64,000 bases of DNA from Tissierellales bacterium. Its GTDB lineage: Bacteria; Bacillota; Clostridia; Tissierellales; Tissierellaceae. Made by a program: the position numbers and the translations under genes. Every line of letters begins with the position of its first letter. Position 1 is the first letter of the stretch. Where the stretch lies: the NCBI GenBank assembly GCA_030146705.1, contig JASLBE010000044.1:1-64000 (forward strand), read 5' to 3'. The notes under the pieces are model-generated. The model did not search any database. It saw nothing but the letters and a program-made list of their open reading frames with translations, and had not been told where the DNA came from. Shown one piece after another: positions 9,607-19,152 of this stretch.

Positions 9607-12021
9607 CTACTCTATAATGCCTCTAAAGAAATGTCCTTTTGTAATAGCTTGTCTTTCTTTAAAATCACTTATAAAAATCTTTATATCCTCCCTAGACCTT
9701 ACTTCCTTAAAACAAGCAGAATACATACTTAAAACATCCTCAATATTTTCATCCTCAAAGGTAAAGTCCAATCTAAGTTCATCTAAGCCAGACCTCTTAA
9801 TAAGGTCTAAGTCATCTAATACCATTATGGGAACAGAATTATATATACTTGTAAAGCCAGTTTTTCTAAGCATTTTAAACTCTGCCCCTACCCTGTCCTT
9901 AATGCTATAACCCTTACTGAACTCACAAGTTCCACAGGATAAGTCATTCTTACAACCTTTTACCAAAGACATAGGGCAGTGCTTGGTTGTCATAACTGGA
10001 ATATATCCATAAACAACCCCTCCAATTGCTAGCTTAGATTTTTTGTTAATTATTTCCATCTGTCTTAGATTAAGTTCTTGGGATAAATTGCAACTATCCA
10101 GCCCCTCTTCTTCTAGAAGCATAAGTCCATAACTATTAAAAATATTCAAGCCCATATCTCCGTGGATTAACAAGTCATAATTATCCCTAACAAACTTAAA
10201 GGTTCCCAAATTAGATACAGCAACCCCATCTATTAGGCTAAAGTTTTTATCTAAAAAATCTTTTAACCTAGCTATATCTTCACTATATAGGATTTTTTCT
10301 GTAGCCACAAAAACCTCTAAGTCTTTATCCTTTAAATAGTCTAAGGCCTCATAAATACTCCTATCATAAAAATTCAAATATATCCTAGTTAGACTTCCTA
10401 GGTCTAACCTTTTTAAAATATTTATATCCTCGACCTTGGCTGATAGGATTTTTTTGAATTCCTTTTCTCTTTTTATATTTAGGACTTCTTCTAAATCCAT
10501 CTTAAACTTCTCATTATCTAGGCTAGGACCTAGATAGCTATCTAATATTATCTGGTCTAGTTTTTCAGTTGCCATCCGTCTTAGTTTATTAAGACTAGAA
10601 ATAGGCATAAAGATATTTTCATCTAGGTCTATCTTAAGGTCCTTAATACTATAAACAGTATCTCCAAGCTTTAAAAGCTGGTCTTCAACCCTAGTTTTTT
10701 CTAGGGGCTTAGTCCTACTTGCCTCAACAAGGTTCTCCAGGCTTTCCGAAACTTCAACCCCACCATAGGTTACCTTGATTTTTGGCCTCTTGTTTAGTTT
10801 TAGCTCTAGTTCCATAGAGATCTCTCTTTTTATAGTATCCTTCTTATAAGATTCCCTGGCCCCTTCTAGTAGCTTAAAAGAAGATGTCTTGTAAACTAAG
10901 TCACCCTCCCTAATATTTCCTATCTTTTTAAACTCAACTATTTCTCCTGGCCTGCCAGATGTTTCAGACTGCATACCCTTGTAGTCATCTCCACCTAGTT
11001 TAAACTCTACACCATCTTTTTCTTCCAGTTGACTCTCCAGCCTAACTTCTACCCTGTCCCTTTTAGACCTTACAACCTTACCTAGGTAGATACCCCTATT
11101 ATTGGGCCTATCATAGCTTATAAAATTCCTGCCAAAATCTTTAAAAGTAGCCCCCTTAGTAAAGCCCCTATTAAATATTTGTTCAATATTTTCCATATCC
11201 TCTCCACTAATTGAACTAGAGCCTAGGTCAATAGCCCTCCTATAAACATCTACAACAGTGGCAACATATTCTGGTCTTTTCATCCTACCTTCTATTTTAA
11301 AAGACAAGACTCCAGCATCAATTAAACTTCCAATTTCTTCAACAGTATTCAGGTCTTTAGGACTTAAGATATGCTTATTTTTCCAGCCATCAACTTCCTG
11401 GCCTTTTTCATTTACTATACTAGATGGCATCCTACAAGGTTGGGCACAAGTCCCCCTGTTTCCACTTCTTCCACCTATCATACTACTCATTAAACATTGG
11501 CCTGAATAAGACACACAAAGGGCCCCATGAATAAATACTTCTAATTCTACTGGGGTCCTTTTATGGATTTTTTTAATTTCTTCAATTGGAGTTTCTCTGG
11601 ATAAGACAACCCTAGTAAAGCCTAAACTATATAAAAATTCTGCCCCTTCAGCATTATTAATTGTCATCTGGGTACTAGCATGAATTTCCATATTGGGTAT
11701 AAGTTTTTTTACTAAATAAGCTAGGCCTAAATCCTGAACAATAATCCCATCTACACCTATTTCATAAAGATATTTTATATAGTTTATAGCCTCTTCCATT
11801 TCAGATTCATCAATTAAGATATTTACTGTTACATATACCCTTACCCTTCTTAAATGAGCATAATTTACTGCTTCTAAAAGTTCTTCATTAGAAAAATTAG
11901 AAGCATAGTGTCTTGCATTAAATAATTTTCCACCTAAATACACGGCATTTGCACCATTCTCAACTGCCGCATATAAAGACTCCATCTTACCTACTGGAGC
12001 TAGTAATTCTAGTTTCTTCAA
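9607..12021 (-). CDS. U32-family protein (long form with DUF3656-type region)
   Basis: 804 residues. The U32 signature is complete (E-V-F-I-H-G-A-L-C-V-S-Y-S-G-Q-C-L-M-S, about residues 163-181), followed by G-T-C-A-Q-P-C-R. A C-terminal Cys group (CPMSLVKGC, CGTCEF) is as expected for iron-sulfur members. Related enzymes such as E. coli RlhA hydroxylate 23S rRNA; the historic 'collagenase-like peptidase' label is doubtful. The start is TTG, supported by TAGGAGG nine bases upstream and by the usual KKLELLAPVG N-terminus. It lies between zapA and mutS2 with gaps of 28 and 10 bases. Confidence 0.88.
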   Translation of the reverse strand: MKKLELLAPVGKMESLYAAVENGANAVYLGGKLFNARHYASNFSNEELLEAVNYAHLRRVRVYVTVNILIDESEMEEAINYIKYLYEIGVDGIIVQDLGLAYLVKKLIPNMEIHASTQMTINNAEGAEFLYSLGFTRVVLSRETPIEEIKKIHKRTPVELEVFIHGALCVSYSGQCLMSSMIGGRSGNRGTCAQPCRMPSSIVNEKGQEVDGWKNKHILSPKDLNTVEEIGSLIDAGVLSFKIEGRMKRPEYVATVVDVYRRAIDLGSSSISGEDMENIEQIFNRGFTKGATFKDFGRNFISYDRPNNRGIYLGKVVRSKRDRVEVRLESQLEEKDGVEFKLGGDDYKGMQSETSGRPGEIVEFKKIGNIREGDLVYKTSSFKLLEGARESYKKDTIKREISMELELKLNKRPKIKVTYGGVEVSESLENLVEASRTKPLEKTRVEDQLLKLGDTVYSIKDLKIDLDENIFMPISSLNKLRRMATEKLDQIILDSYLGPSLDNEKFKMDLEEVLNIKREKEFKKILSAKVEDINILKRLDLGSLTRIYLNFYDRSIYEALDYLKDKDLEVFVATEKILYSEDIARLKDFLDKNFSLIDGVAVSNLGTFKFVRDNYDLLIHGDMGLNIFNSYGLMLLEEEGLDSCNLSQELNLRQMEIINKKSKLAIGGVVYGYIPVMTTKHCPMSLVKGCKNDLSCGTCEFSKGYSIKDRVGAEFKMLRKTGFTSIYNSVPIMVLDDLDLIKRSGLDELRLDFTFEDENIEDVLSMYSACFKEVRSREDIKIFISDFKERQAITKGHFFRGIIE

Positions 12022-12049
12022 AAATTTTTTCCTCCTAAATATTAATTAC

Positions 12050-14104
12050 CTACTTGTATTCCATCTTTAGTTGATAATCTAATATTTTATCTTGTAAGGT
12101 CTTTATCATTTTTTGGTTCTTTATAAGCTCTTCATCCTTAATGTCTAAAGAATGTTTAAACCTTTCTATTTCCTTATGAGCCTGGTCCAGCCCCTCTTTA
12201 TTTTTACTTATTTCCTCAATAGTTTGTTCATATTTTAGGTTTTTTTCTTCCAGCTCTTTATTCAACCTATTAACTTCTTTGACCTTATTAGTTATATCTT
12301 CATTTCTTTCATCAATTACAAGCCTATACCTAGAAACATTGTCCTCTAGGCCCTTTTTCTCTTCCTCAATCTTCTCAAGCCTAGTCCTAGATTCACTTAT
12401 TTCCTGGCTTAATTTAGACAAGCTAAGTTCTAAATCACTCTTCTCATCCTCAAGCCTTTTAATATTTTCAGTCTTCCTAGCCAACCTATCCTTTAAAACC
12501 TTAAGCTCTTTAAGACCCTCATCCCTTTTAATAATTGCTTCTTTTAAGCTTGCTTCCTTATTTTTAATACCAGTCTCCAAGTCTAAAATCTTCTTGTTTA
12601 ACCTATCAAGTTCTTGGTGGTTATTAGAAATTTTAGCATCCTTCAACTTAAGTTCTGATTCATAAGTATCTAAAGTGCCCTCCAACTCTGTCTTTTCAGC
12701 TAGTATTTTCTTAATATCATCCTCTATTTTCTTAATAGTTTGGTCCTTAGAAGAAAGGTCCTTGTTTAACCTAATTAAGTCTTCACTTAAGTTTTTATTT
12801 TCTTCCTTAAGTCTATCTATTTCAAGGGCCCTACTTCCAATGTTTTTATTTAAACCTTCCAATTTAGATAAAAGTTCTTGCTCCCTACCCTTTAAAACAT
12901 TAAAGTCTTTTACCTTAATTTTTAACCTACTAGTAATATCTTCAATTTCTCTTTTCAGCCTATTAATTTCTTCAACATTTTTAGTAAGGTCAAGTTCCTT
13001 TTCTTCTATACTAGACTTAAACTTTAAGTTGTCTTCTTCCAACCTCTTATTCTTATCTATATTTTCCTTAAGCTCCCTCTCTAGGTCCTGATTTTTTTTT
13101 TCTAACTCCCTAAGCCTAGAACTTGTATCTAAGATCTCTTTTTTTAAAGTTTCTTCAGCATTTAAAACCGCTTCTAATTCTCTTTGTTTGTTTTCAAGAG
13201 ACTTCCTAAGCTTTTCTAGCTCTAAATTTTTATTATTAAGGTCCCTAGTATTTAAGTCTATTTTTTTACTAAACTCCACATTTTTACTTTCAACTTCCTG
13301 GATTTTTTTAGCCTTCTCTAGGTTTTCCTTGGCTAACTCTTCCTTAGATTTTTCAAGGGATATAACCTGTTTATTAACATTAGTTAATTCAGTTTCCTTG
13401 CTTTCTAAGTTACCCTTTAAACTAGCATTTTCTTTTTTAAGTTCCATCTCCAGGTTATTAAAACTAGCCTTAGTTTTTTCTAAATCCCCTAGCCTAGATT
13501 TCAATCTGTTTATTTGGTCTATATTATTCCTAACTTCATTAGATTTAATATCAAGATTTTTCTTAACTTCAAGGATTGACTTATCCTTTTCTTCAATAGT
13601 CTTTTCATACTCTTTTATTTTCTCAAGAAGGTCTTCATTTATATTTTTCCTATTATTTAATACTTCCTCTTTACTCTTTATTTCGTCCAATAACCTTTTA
13701 TTGTTAACCTCTAATTGTTTTTTATCATTTACCAGTCTAGAGACCTCTTCATTTTTTTCTAATAAAGATTTTTTAGCTTCTTCAAACTGCTTTTCCAAAG
13801 ACTCCTCTTTCAATTGTCTTTCTTTAAGCTCATATAAAACTTTTTCATATTTTTCCTTTATAACCTGAACCTCTAATTTTAAATCCTTGTTTAATGCCCT
13901 CTCACTATGAAGCTCATCAGTTATATTAAAAGCTGCCAGAGTTGCTGCCATAACCTGAGATAGTTTTTCATTATTTGTTAAGACTTCACCAATAACTTGG
14001 TCTACATAGGAAGCCACTCCTAACATATACTCTTCACTTTTTGAACCTACTACTCTAAAGTTACGACCATCTATAGTTACATCTACTTTTCTTTTATTTG
14101 GCAT
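12050..14104 (-). CDS. zapA: ZapA-like N-terminus fused to a very long coiled coil
   Basis: 684 residues. Residues 1-90 match ZapA, the FtsZ-ring cross-linker (start KVDVTIDGRNFRV, then Y-M-x-x-V-A-x-Y-V-D). ZapA proteins are usually 80-110 residues. Here about 590 further residues form nearly unbroken heptad repeats rich in Leu, Glu, Lys and Asn, with few Pro or Gly and no membrane segment. The position right after pheT is where zapA lies in many Bacillota. An effect on FtsZ bundling over longer distances is inference. RBS AAGGGGAG before an ATG. Confidence 0.8.
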   Translation of the reverse strand: MPNKRKVDVTIDGRNFRVVGSKSEEYMLGVASYVDQVIGEVLTNNEKLSQVMAATLAAFNITDELHSERALNKDLKLEVQVIKEKYEKVLYELKERQLKEESLEKQFEEAKKSLLEKNEEVSRLVNDKKQLEVNNKRLLDEIKSKEEVLNNRKNINEDLLEKIKEYEKTIEEKDKSILEVKKNLDIKSNEVRNNIDQINRLKSRLGDLEKTKASFNNLEMELKKENASLKGNLESKETELTNVNKQVISLEKSKEELAKENLEKAKKIQEVESKNVEFSKKIDLNTRDLNNKNLELEKLRKSLENKQRELEAVLNAEETLKKEILDTSSRLRELEKKNQDLERELKENIDKNKRLEEDNLKFKSSIEEKELDLTKNVEEINRLKREIEDITSRLKIKVKDFNVLKGREQELLSKLEGLNKNIGSRALEIDRLKEENKNLSEDLIRLNKDLSSKDQTIKKIEDDIKKILAEKTELEGTLDTYESELKLKDAKISNNHQELDRLNKKILDLETGIKNKEASLKEAIIKRDEGLKELKVLKDRLARKTENIKRLEDEKSDLELSLSKLSQEISESRTRLEKIEEEKKGLEDNVSRYRLVIDERNEDITNKVKEVNRLNKELEEKNLKYEQTIEEISKNKEGLDQAHKEIERFKHSLDIKDEELIKNQKMIKTLQDKILDYQLKMEYK

Positions 14105-14131
14105 AACTCTCTCCCCTTAACTTTATTTAGA

Positions 14132-14156
14132 AAAAGAGTAGAAAATCTACTCTTTT
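14132..14156 (-). terminator. Intrinsic terminator after pheT
   Basis: AAAAGAGTAGA pairs with TCTACTCTTTT across a 3-base loop, followed on the minus strand by T-rich sequence. It overlaps the pheT stop and lies only 28 bases before zapA, so it probably reduces rather than abolishes readthrough. Confidence 0.6.
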
Positions 14157-16545
14157 ATGATCTTAAATCTGCATTTAAACTATCCTTTAAGTCCTCAACT
14201 AATTTTTCTTGTAGCTTGTTTACCTCTTCATCTGTTAGGGTCCTATCACTAGACCTATACCTTATAGTGTAGGCTACGGATTTTTTGCCCTCTGGAATTT
14301 GGTCCCCAGTATACACATCAAATAGTTTTATTTCTTCTATAAGCTTCCTTCCGTGTTTTCTTATAATAGCTTCAATTTGGCCAACCATAATATCCTTATC
14401 TACAACTAGGGCCAAGTCCCTAACCATAGCTGGATACTTAGGAAGTTCCTTATGAAGCCTAGATAGGTCTGCATTTTTAGTTACTATATCATAGTCTAAT
14501 TCTGCTATATAAGCCCTAGTTTTTATGTGGTAATTATCTAGTACATCTGGATGAACCTCTCCTAAAACACCAAATACTTCACCTTTAAGACTTATTTTAG
14601 CTGACCTGCCTGGGTGGAAGGTATTGTTGTTAGTTTCTCTTTCTATTTCAACTTCATCAATTCCAAGCCTAGATAATAGTAGGGTTAAAACTTCCTTCAA
14701 CCTATAAAAATCTAGTTTTCCATATCCGCCAAGAATTAAGGTCCTCTTCTCTAGTGGGATATTTACTACCGGAAGCTCTTGAGGCTTAAAGATATTTCCA
14801 ATCTCGTAGAAAAACACTTCTTCAATCTTCCTATTATAGTTTCTTGAAATAGTTTCTAACATATTGGATATAAGAGTTGTCCTCATTACACTATAGTCCT
14901 GGCCTAGTGGGTTTAAAAGTGTAGCATAGTTCCTAAGTTCACTATCTTGACTAGCAGCTATTAAATCATAAGCCTTGGGACTAATAAATGAATAGGTTAA
15001 AATTTCACTAAGTCCTAGGCCAGATAAAATCTCCTTAGACCTATCTTCAATTACCCTAAAGAAAGGTTTTTCTCCCCTAGTTAAAGTTCCCACAAGAGCC
15101 TTGGCATCTATATTGTGAAAACCATAAAGCCTTCCAATTTCTTCAATTAAATCCACCTCTAATTTTAAATCCTGCCTAATAGTTGGTACTGTAACTTTTA
15201 ATTTACTTCCAACTTCAACTCCAAGTCCCAAACCCTGTAAATAATCGGCCATTTCTTCCTTAGATAAGTCCGTTCCTAACCTTTTATTTACCATTTCTGG
15301 CCTTAAATCAATTACAGCCTCCTTAGATGGATTTTCATAAATATCTATATTGCCAGCAACCACAGTTCCTGCACCTATTAATTCTATTAGTTGGCAGAAC
15401 CTATCAGCTGCATCCTTACAAATCTTACTATCAACTTCTTTTTCATACCTAGTTGAAGCCTCAGACCTAAGGGCAAACTTATTTGATGTAAGCCTAATAG
15501 ACTTACCATTAAAGTTTGCAGACTCTAAAAGAACTAAATTTGTGTCCTCTGTAACTTCACTATCCAACCCTCCCATAACTCCAGCTATGGCTATAGGGTT
15601 TTTATCATCTGCAATGACAAGGTCATTTTCATCTAACTTTCTTTCCTTCCCATCTAGGGTAGTTATACTCTCATTACTTCTAGCCTGTCTTACAAGGACT
15701 TTTTTATTATTTATCTTCTCTAGGTCAAAAGCGTGTAAAGGTTGCCCATACTCTAACATTACATAATTAGAAATATCAACAATATTATTAATAGGTCTCA
15801 TACCAGCCTCCATAAGCCTAGTCTGTATCCACATTGGAGACTCCTCAACCTTAACATCCTTAATAACCCTAGTATAGTACCTATTACAATTATCAGACTC
15901 TAAGTTTATACTGTCCACATAGTCCTTAATATCTTCAACCTCATTTTTAACCTCTATATCTCTTTCCTTTAATTCTAGCTTAAAAGTTGCAGCTGTTTCC
16001 CTTGCCATACCTAAAATACTTAAGCAGTCTGGCCTATTAGGAGTAATTTCAATCTCAAAAACATAGTCCTTCATATTTAATACATCTTTAATATCTGTAC
16101 CTAGGTCAACCTCTTCTTTTAATATTAAAATGCCATCCCTAAATTCCACAGGTATTACAGACTCTTCATAGCCAAATTCTTCCAAAGAGCAAAACATTCC
16201 ATAAGATTCTACCCCTCTTAGCTTGCCTTTTTTAATCTTAAAATTATCATGTAAAACTGCACCTACTAAAGCAACTGGAACAAGTGCCCCAACAAATACA
16301 TTGGTTGCTGCAGTAACTATTTGTAGGACCTCATTTCCAACATCAACCTTGCATACAACTAATTTATCCGCATCTGGATGCTTTTCAATTTCTAAAATTC
16401 TTCCAACCACAACATTTTTTATTCCCCTATCCATATCTAAAATGGACTCTATATGAGAACCTGATAGAGTAAGTCCATCAGCCAACTTCTTAATATCTAT
16501 ATCAATATCAACATAATCTTTTAACCACTTTACCGGTAATAACAT
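14155..16545 (-). CDS. pheT: Phenylalanyl-tRNA synthetase beta subunit
   Basis: 796 residues, full length. Domains in order: N-terminal tRNA-binding EMAP-like fold (about 40-155, KHPDADKL motif), B3/B4 editing domain (about 205-400), B5 domain, core catalytic-like domain, and the FDX-ACB anticodon-binding domain (last ~95 residues, RDLALVVD). With PheS it forms the alpha2beta2 enzyme that charges tRNA-Phe and edits mischarged Tyr. It lies 17 bases after pheS and has an AAAGGAGA ribosome binding site. Confidence 0.97.
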   Translation of the reverse strand: MLLPVKWLKDYVDIDIDIKKLADGLTLSGSHIESILDMDRGIKNVVVGRILEIEKHPDADKLVVCKVDVGNEVLQIVTAATNVFVGALVPVALVGAVLHDNFKIKKGKLRGVESYGMFCSLEEFGYEESVIPVEFRDGILILKEEVDLGTDIKDVLNMKDYVFEIEITPNRPDCLSILGMARETAATFKLELKERDIEVKNEVEDIKDYVDSINLESDNCNRYYTRVIKDVKVEESPMWIQTRLMEAGMRPINNIVDISNYVMLEYGQPLHAFDLEKINNKKVLVRQARSNESITTLDGKERKLDENDLVIADDKNPIAIAGVMGGLDSEVTEDTNLVLLESANFNGKSIRLTSNKFALRSEASTRYEKEVDSKICKDAADRFCQLIELIGAGTVVAGNIDIYENPSKEAVIDLRPEMVNKRLGTDLSKEEMADYLQGLGLGVEVGSKLKVTVPTIRQDLKLEVDLIEEIGRLYGFHNIDAKALVGTLTRGEKPFFRVIEDRSKEILSGLGLSEILTYSFISPKAYDLIAASQDSELRNYATLLNPLGQDYSVMRTTLISNMLETISRNYNRKIEEVFFYEIGNIFKPQELPVVNIPLEKRTLILGGYGKLDFYRLKEVLTLLLSRLGIDEVEIERETNNNTFHPGRSAKISLKGEVFGVLGEVHPDVLDNYHIKTRAYIAELDYDIVTKNADLSRLHKELPKYPAMVRDLALVVDKDIMVGQIEAIIRKHGRKLIEEIKLFDVYTGDQIPEGKKSVAYTIRYRSSDRTLTDEEVNKLQEKLVEDLKDSLNADLRS

Positions 16546-16562
16546 CCTATCTCTCCTTTATA

Positions 16563-17585
16563 CTAAAATTGTTCCAAGAACCTATTATCATTTTCAAATA
16601 AAAGTCTTATATTTGGTATTCCATATTTAATCATAGTAATCCTGTCTATCCCCATACCAAAAGCAAAACCACTGTATTCTTCTGGGTCTATTCCACAGTT
16701 CTTTAAAACATTTGGATGTACCATACCGCAACCTAAAAGTTCCATATCCCAACCTGTATTATTACAAGCTTCACAACCTTTTCCCCTACATTTTAAGCAA
16801 GAAACATCTACCTCAGCAGATGGCTCAGTAAACGGGAAGTGGTGAGGCCTATACCTTGTTTCTATGTCTTCCCCAAATAATTCCTTTATAAATATATTTA
16901 AGGTATGCATTAAGTTACCCATATTTATGTTTTTGTCTACCACTAGACCCTCTAGCTGGTGGAACATTGGCGAATGAGTATCATCTACTGCATCTGGCCT
17001 AAAAGTTCTTCCAGACGATACTATCCTAAGTGGTGCACCAAGCTCCTTCATAGCCCTAATCTGAACTGGAGAAGTATGTGTCCTAAGTAGTAATTCTTCA
17101 TTAAAGTAGAATGTGTCTGACAAGTCCCTTGCTGGGTGGTCCTTAGGTGAGTTTAGGGAGTCAAAATTGTTTGAAACAGTTTCAACTTCTGGCCCTTGAA
17201 CTACTGAAAAACCCATACTTATAAATAGGTTTTCTAATTCTTCAATTGTTTGCACTAAAGGGTGCCTATGTCCCAATTTTATATTATGGGTCTTCATTGT
17301 TATATCTAAAGTCTCCATAGCTAATTTTTCAAACTTTATTTTTTCCTCTAGCCTATTTTTTAAATCCCCTATATTTTCTTCTATTTCATCCCTAACTTCA
17401 TTAGCAAGTTTTCCCATTAAGGGTCTCTCTTCAGCTGAAAGCTTGCCCATACCCCTAAGTACAGAAGTAAGTTCACCTTTTTTTCCTAAAACCTTTACTC
17501 TTAACTCTTCTAATTCCTTTAAATCCTTCAAATCTTCTAAAGATTTAAGAGCCTTGTTCCTTATTTCATTAAGTTTATCTCTCAT
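16563..17585 (-). CDS. pheS: Phenylalanyl-tRNA synthetase alpha subunit
   Basis: 340 residues, class II catalytic subunit. The N-terminal coiled coil (1-85) is followed by motif 2 (T-S-P-V-Q-I-R-A near 170) and motif 3 (GFAFGMGIDR near 315). A C-x2-C-x4-C-x2-C group (CLKCRGKGCEAC, about 262-273) is common in bacterial PheS. First gene of the pheST cluster. There is no room for a full T-box; the ~85-nt leader carries only one terminator-like hairpin. RBS GGAGTAGGAG. Confidence 0.97.
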   Translation of the reverse strand: MRDKLNEIRNKALKSLEDLKDLKELEELRVKVLGKKGELTSVLRGMGKLSAEERPLMGKLANEVRDEIEENIGDLKNRLEEKIKFEKLAMETLDITMKTHNIKLGHRHPLVQTIEELENLFISMGFSVVQGPEVETVSNNFDSLNSPKDHPARDLSDTFYFNEELLLRTHTSPVQIRAMKELGAPLRIVSSGRTFRPDAVDDTHSPMFHQLEGLVVDKNINMGNLMHTLNIFIKELFGEDIETRYRPHHFPFTEPSAEVDVSCLKCRGKGCEACNNTGWDMELLGCGMVHPNVLKNCGIDPEEYSGFAFGMGIDRITMIKYGIPNIRLLFENDNRFLEQF

Positions 17586-17620
17586 TTCTCCTACTCCTTT
17601 TTTTGTATTTACCTTCTATA

Positions 17621-17644
17621 AAAAAACAGACCTTCTAAAAGGTC
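17621..17644 (-). terminator. Terminator-like hairpin in the pheS leader
   Basis: On the minus strand GACCTT-TTAG-AAGGTC is followed by TGTTTTTTT. It lies downstream of a good promoter (17669-17697) and upstream of pheS, so it can both end the preceding methyltransferase transcript and attenuate pheS. Confidence 0.6.
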
Positions 17645-17668
17645 AACGATTTTACTTTATTCACTATA

Positions 17669-17697
17669 ATTATAGCAGTAAGTATAGTTAAACACAA
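17669..17697 (-). promoter_or_regulatory. pheS promoter
   Basis: Minus strand: TTGTGT (17692-17697), a 17-base spacer, TATAAT (17669-17674). Confidence 0.65.
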
Positions 17698-17710
17698 GAA
17701 TTTGGGCCCA

Positions 17711-18484
17711 TTATTTAAAGGCTTCATACATTATAATAGATGCTGCTACACCAGCATTTAAAGATTCTGATTCACCTGGCATTTCTATCCTTATCTTCTC
17801 ACTAGCTAGGCCAAATACTTCTTGGCTAACCCCAACTGCTTCATTGCCTATAGCCACTATGGAACTTTTAAAGTTAATATCCCTTATATTCCTACTATCC
17901 TCTAGGCTTGTTGCATATAGTTTAAAGCCTAAGTTTTTTAAGCCTGCAAGGTCTTCTAAAGTATCCCCTACATAGTAGATTGGAACCCTAAAAACAGACC
18001 CCATACTAGCCCTTACTACCTTAGGATTATAAGGATCTACTGTCCCCTTATTTAAAATAATTCCCCCTATACTAAATGCATCAGCAGACCTAATAATGGT
18101 GCCCATATTTCCTGGGTCCTGGAGCTTGTCTAGAAATACATAAGTCTTGGCTAGGTCTAAGCTATCCAGCCTATAAACTGTTTTTTTACAATCCCCAATA
18201 ACACCCTGGGGAGTCAGGGTGTCAGATAGGTTATTTAATAGTTTCTCATCTACTTCATAGGCCTCATTAAGTCCTAGTAAGCTATTGTATATACTCTTTC
18301 CTCCCTGGATTTCTAAAAGCCTTTTAGAATAAAGAATATATTCACAAGGATAACCTCTAGTCAAAATCTCCTCCACCATATTAATACCTTCAACTACATA
18401 TAGTCCTAACTTATCCCTGTTTTTCTTTTTAAACAAGGATTTAACTTCCTTTATTAATTTATTATTATTACTTTCTATAACCAT
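17711..18484 (-). CDS. TrmH/SpoU-family RNA 2'-O-methyltransferase
   Basis: 257 residues. The N-terminal ~75 residues form the SpoU substrate-binding domain (VVEGINMVEEIL). The SPOUT methyltransferase has its three motifs: motif 1 around LQDPGNMGTIIRSADAF, motif 2 around A-I-G-N-E-A-x-G, motif 3 SLNAGVAASIIMYE. It transfers methyl from SAM to a ribose 2'-OH of rRNA or tRNA; the exact target is not readable. The position next to pheS matches YsgA-type genes in other Bacillota. It is last in an operon with ktrB and ktrA. Confidence 0.88.
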   Translation of the reverse strand: MVIESNNNKLIKEVKSLFKKKNRDKLGLYVVEGINMVEEILTRGYPCEYILYSKRLLEIQGGKSIYNSLLGLNEAYEVDEKLLNNLSDTLTPQGVIGDCKKTVYRLDSLDLAKTYVFLDKLQDPGNMGTIIRSADAFSIGGIILNKGTVDPYNPKVVRASMGSVFRVPIYYVGDTLEDLAGLKNLGFKLYATSLEDSRNIRDINFKSSIVAIGNEAVGVSQEVFGLASEKIRIEMPGESESLNAGVAASIIMYEAFK

Positions 18485-18493
18485 TTCTACCTC

Positions 18494-19141
18494 TTAAATT
18501 TCCTCTAATTTTTTAACATCTTTGGATCTCCCAATAACAACAAGGACATCATCTTTTAATATTTTTTCACTACCCTTAGGTGGAATGATTAAGTCTTCCT
18601 TCCTCCTAATAGCAATTACTGAAACCCCATGTCTAGATGGAATCTCTAGCTCAAATAAACTCTTACCAGTCCACTCTTCAAATGCAACCAACTCGACTAT
18701 TCCATATTCTGATGAAAAATCTATAAAGTCTAAAATATTGGTAGAGTTTAAATTATGGGCTACCCTGGCCCCCATATCTTGCTCTGGGAAAACAACCTTA
18801 TCAGCCCCAATCTTAAGAAGGATTTTACTATGCATATTTGATTGGGCCTTGGCTATAACTTTTTTTATACCAAGCTCTTTGGCCGCAAGTGTTGCCATAA
18901 CTGATGCTTCTAGAATAGACCCTATAGCTATTACCGCTACATCAAAATTACTTAGGCCCAGGTCAAATAATAAGTTTTCGTCCATTATATCTGCCTCAAC
19001 TGCATGGGTTACAGAATTTGAAATTTCTGCTATCCTATCTTCTGAACTATCTATTACCATAACCTCATTTCCAAGTTCATATAAGGTTTTTGCTAAGGAT
19101 GCCCCAAATCTTCCACATCCTATAACTACAAATGATTTCAT
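18494..19141 (-). CDS. ktrA: KtrA/TrkA-type potassium-channel gating subunit
   Basis: 215 residues. The RCK_N Rossmann domain has the G-C-G-R-F-G dinucleotide loop near residue 10 and an acidic residue after the second strand (V-I-D-S). The RCK_C domain occupies the last ~75 residues. It forms the cytosolic octameric ring that gates KtrB in response to ATP/ADP or NAD(H), and often c-di-AMP. Two ATGs lie 6 bases apart; AGGAG is 8 bases before the second and only 2 before the first, so I use the second. It follows ktrB by 11 bases. Confidence 0.9.
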   Translation of the reverse strand: MKSFVVIGCGRFGASLAKTLYELGNEVMVIDSSEDRIAEISNSVTHAVEADIMDENLLFDLGLSNFDVAVIAIGSILEASVMATLAAKELGIKKVIAKAQSNMHSKILLKIGADKVVFPEQDMGARVAHNLNSTNILDFIDFSSEYGIVELVAFEEWTGKSLFELEIPSRHGVSVIAIRRKEDLIIPPKGSEKILKDDVLVVIGRSKDVKKLEEI

Positions 19142-19152
19142 TTCCATCTCTC

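Noticed and set aside
13188..13868. Long Ser/Leu/Phe-rich plus-strand frame
   Set aside because: It is the antisense of the low-complexity coiled coil of the ZapA-like gene; no RBS or promoter supports it. The same holds for 12279-12665 and 12675-13091.
17642..17672. GTG-started leader peptide (about 9 codons, ending in Phe) before pheS
   Set aside because: There is no Shine-Dalgarno and only one Phe codon, so an attenuator peptide is not supported.
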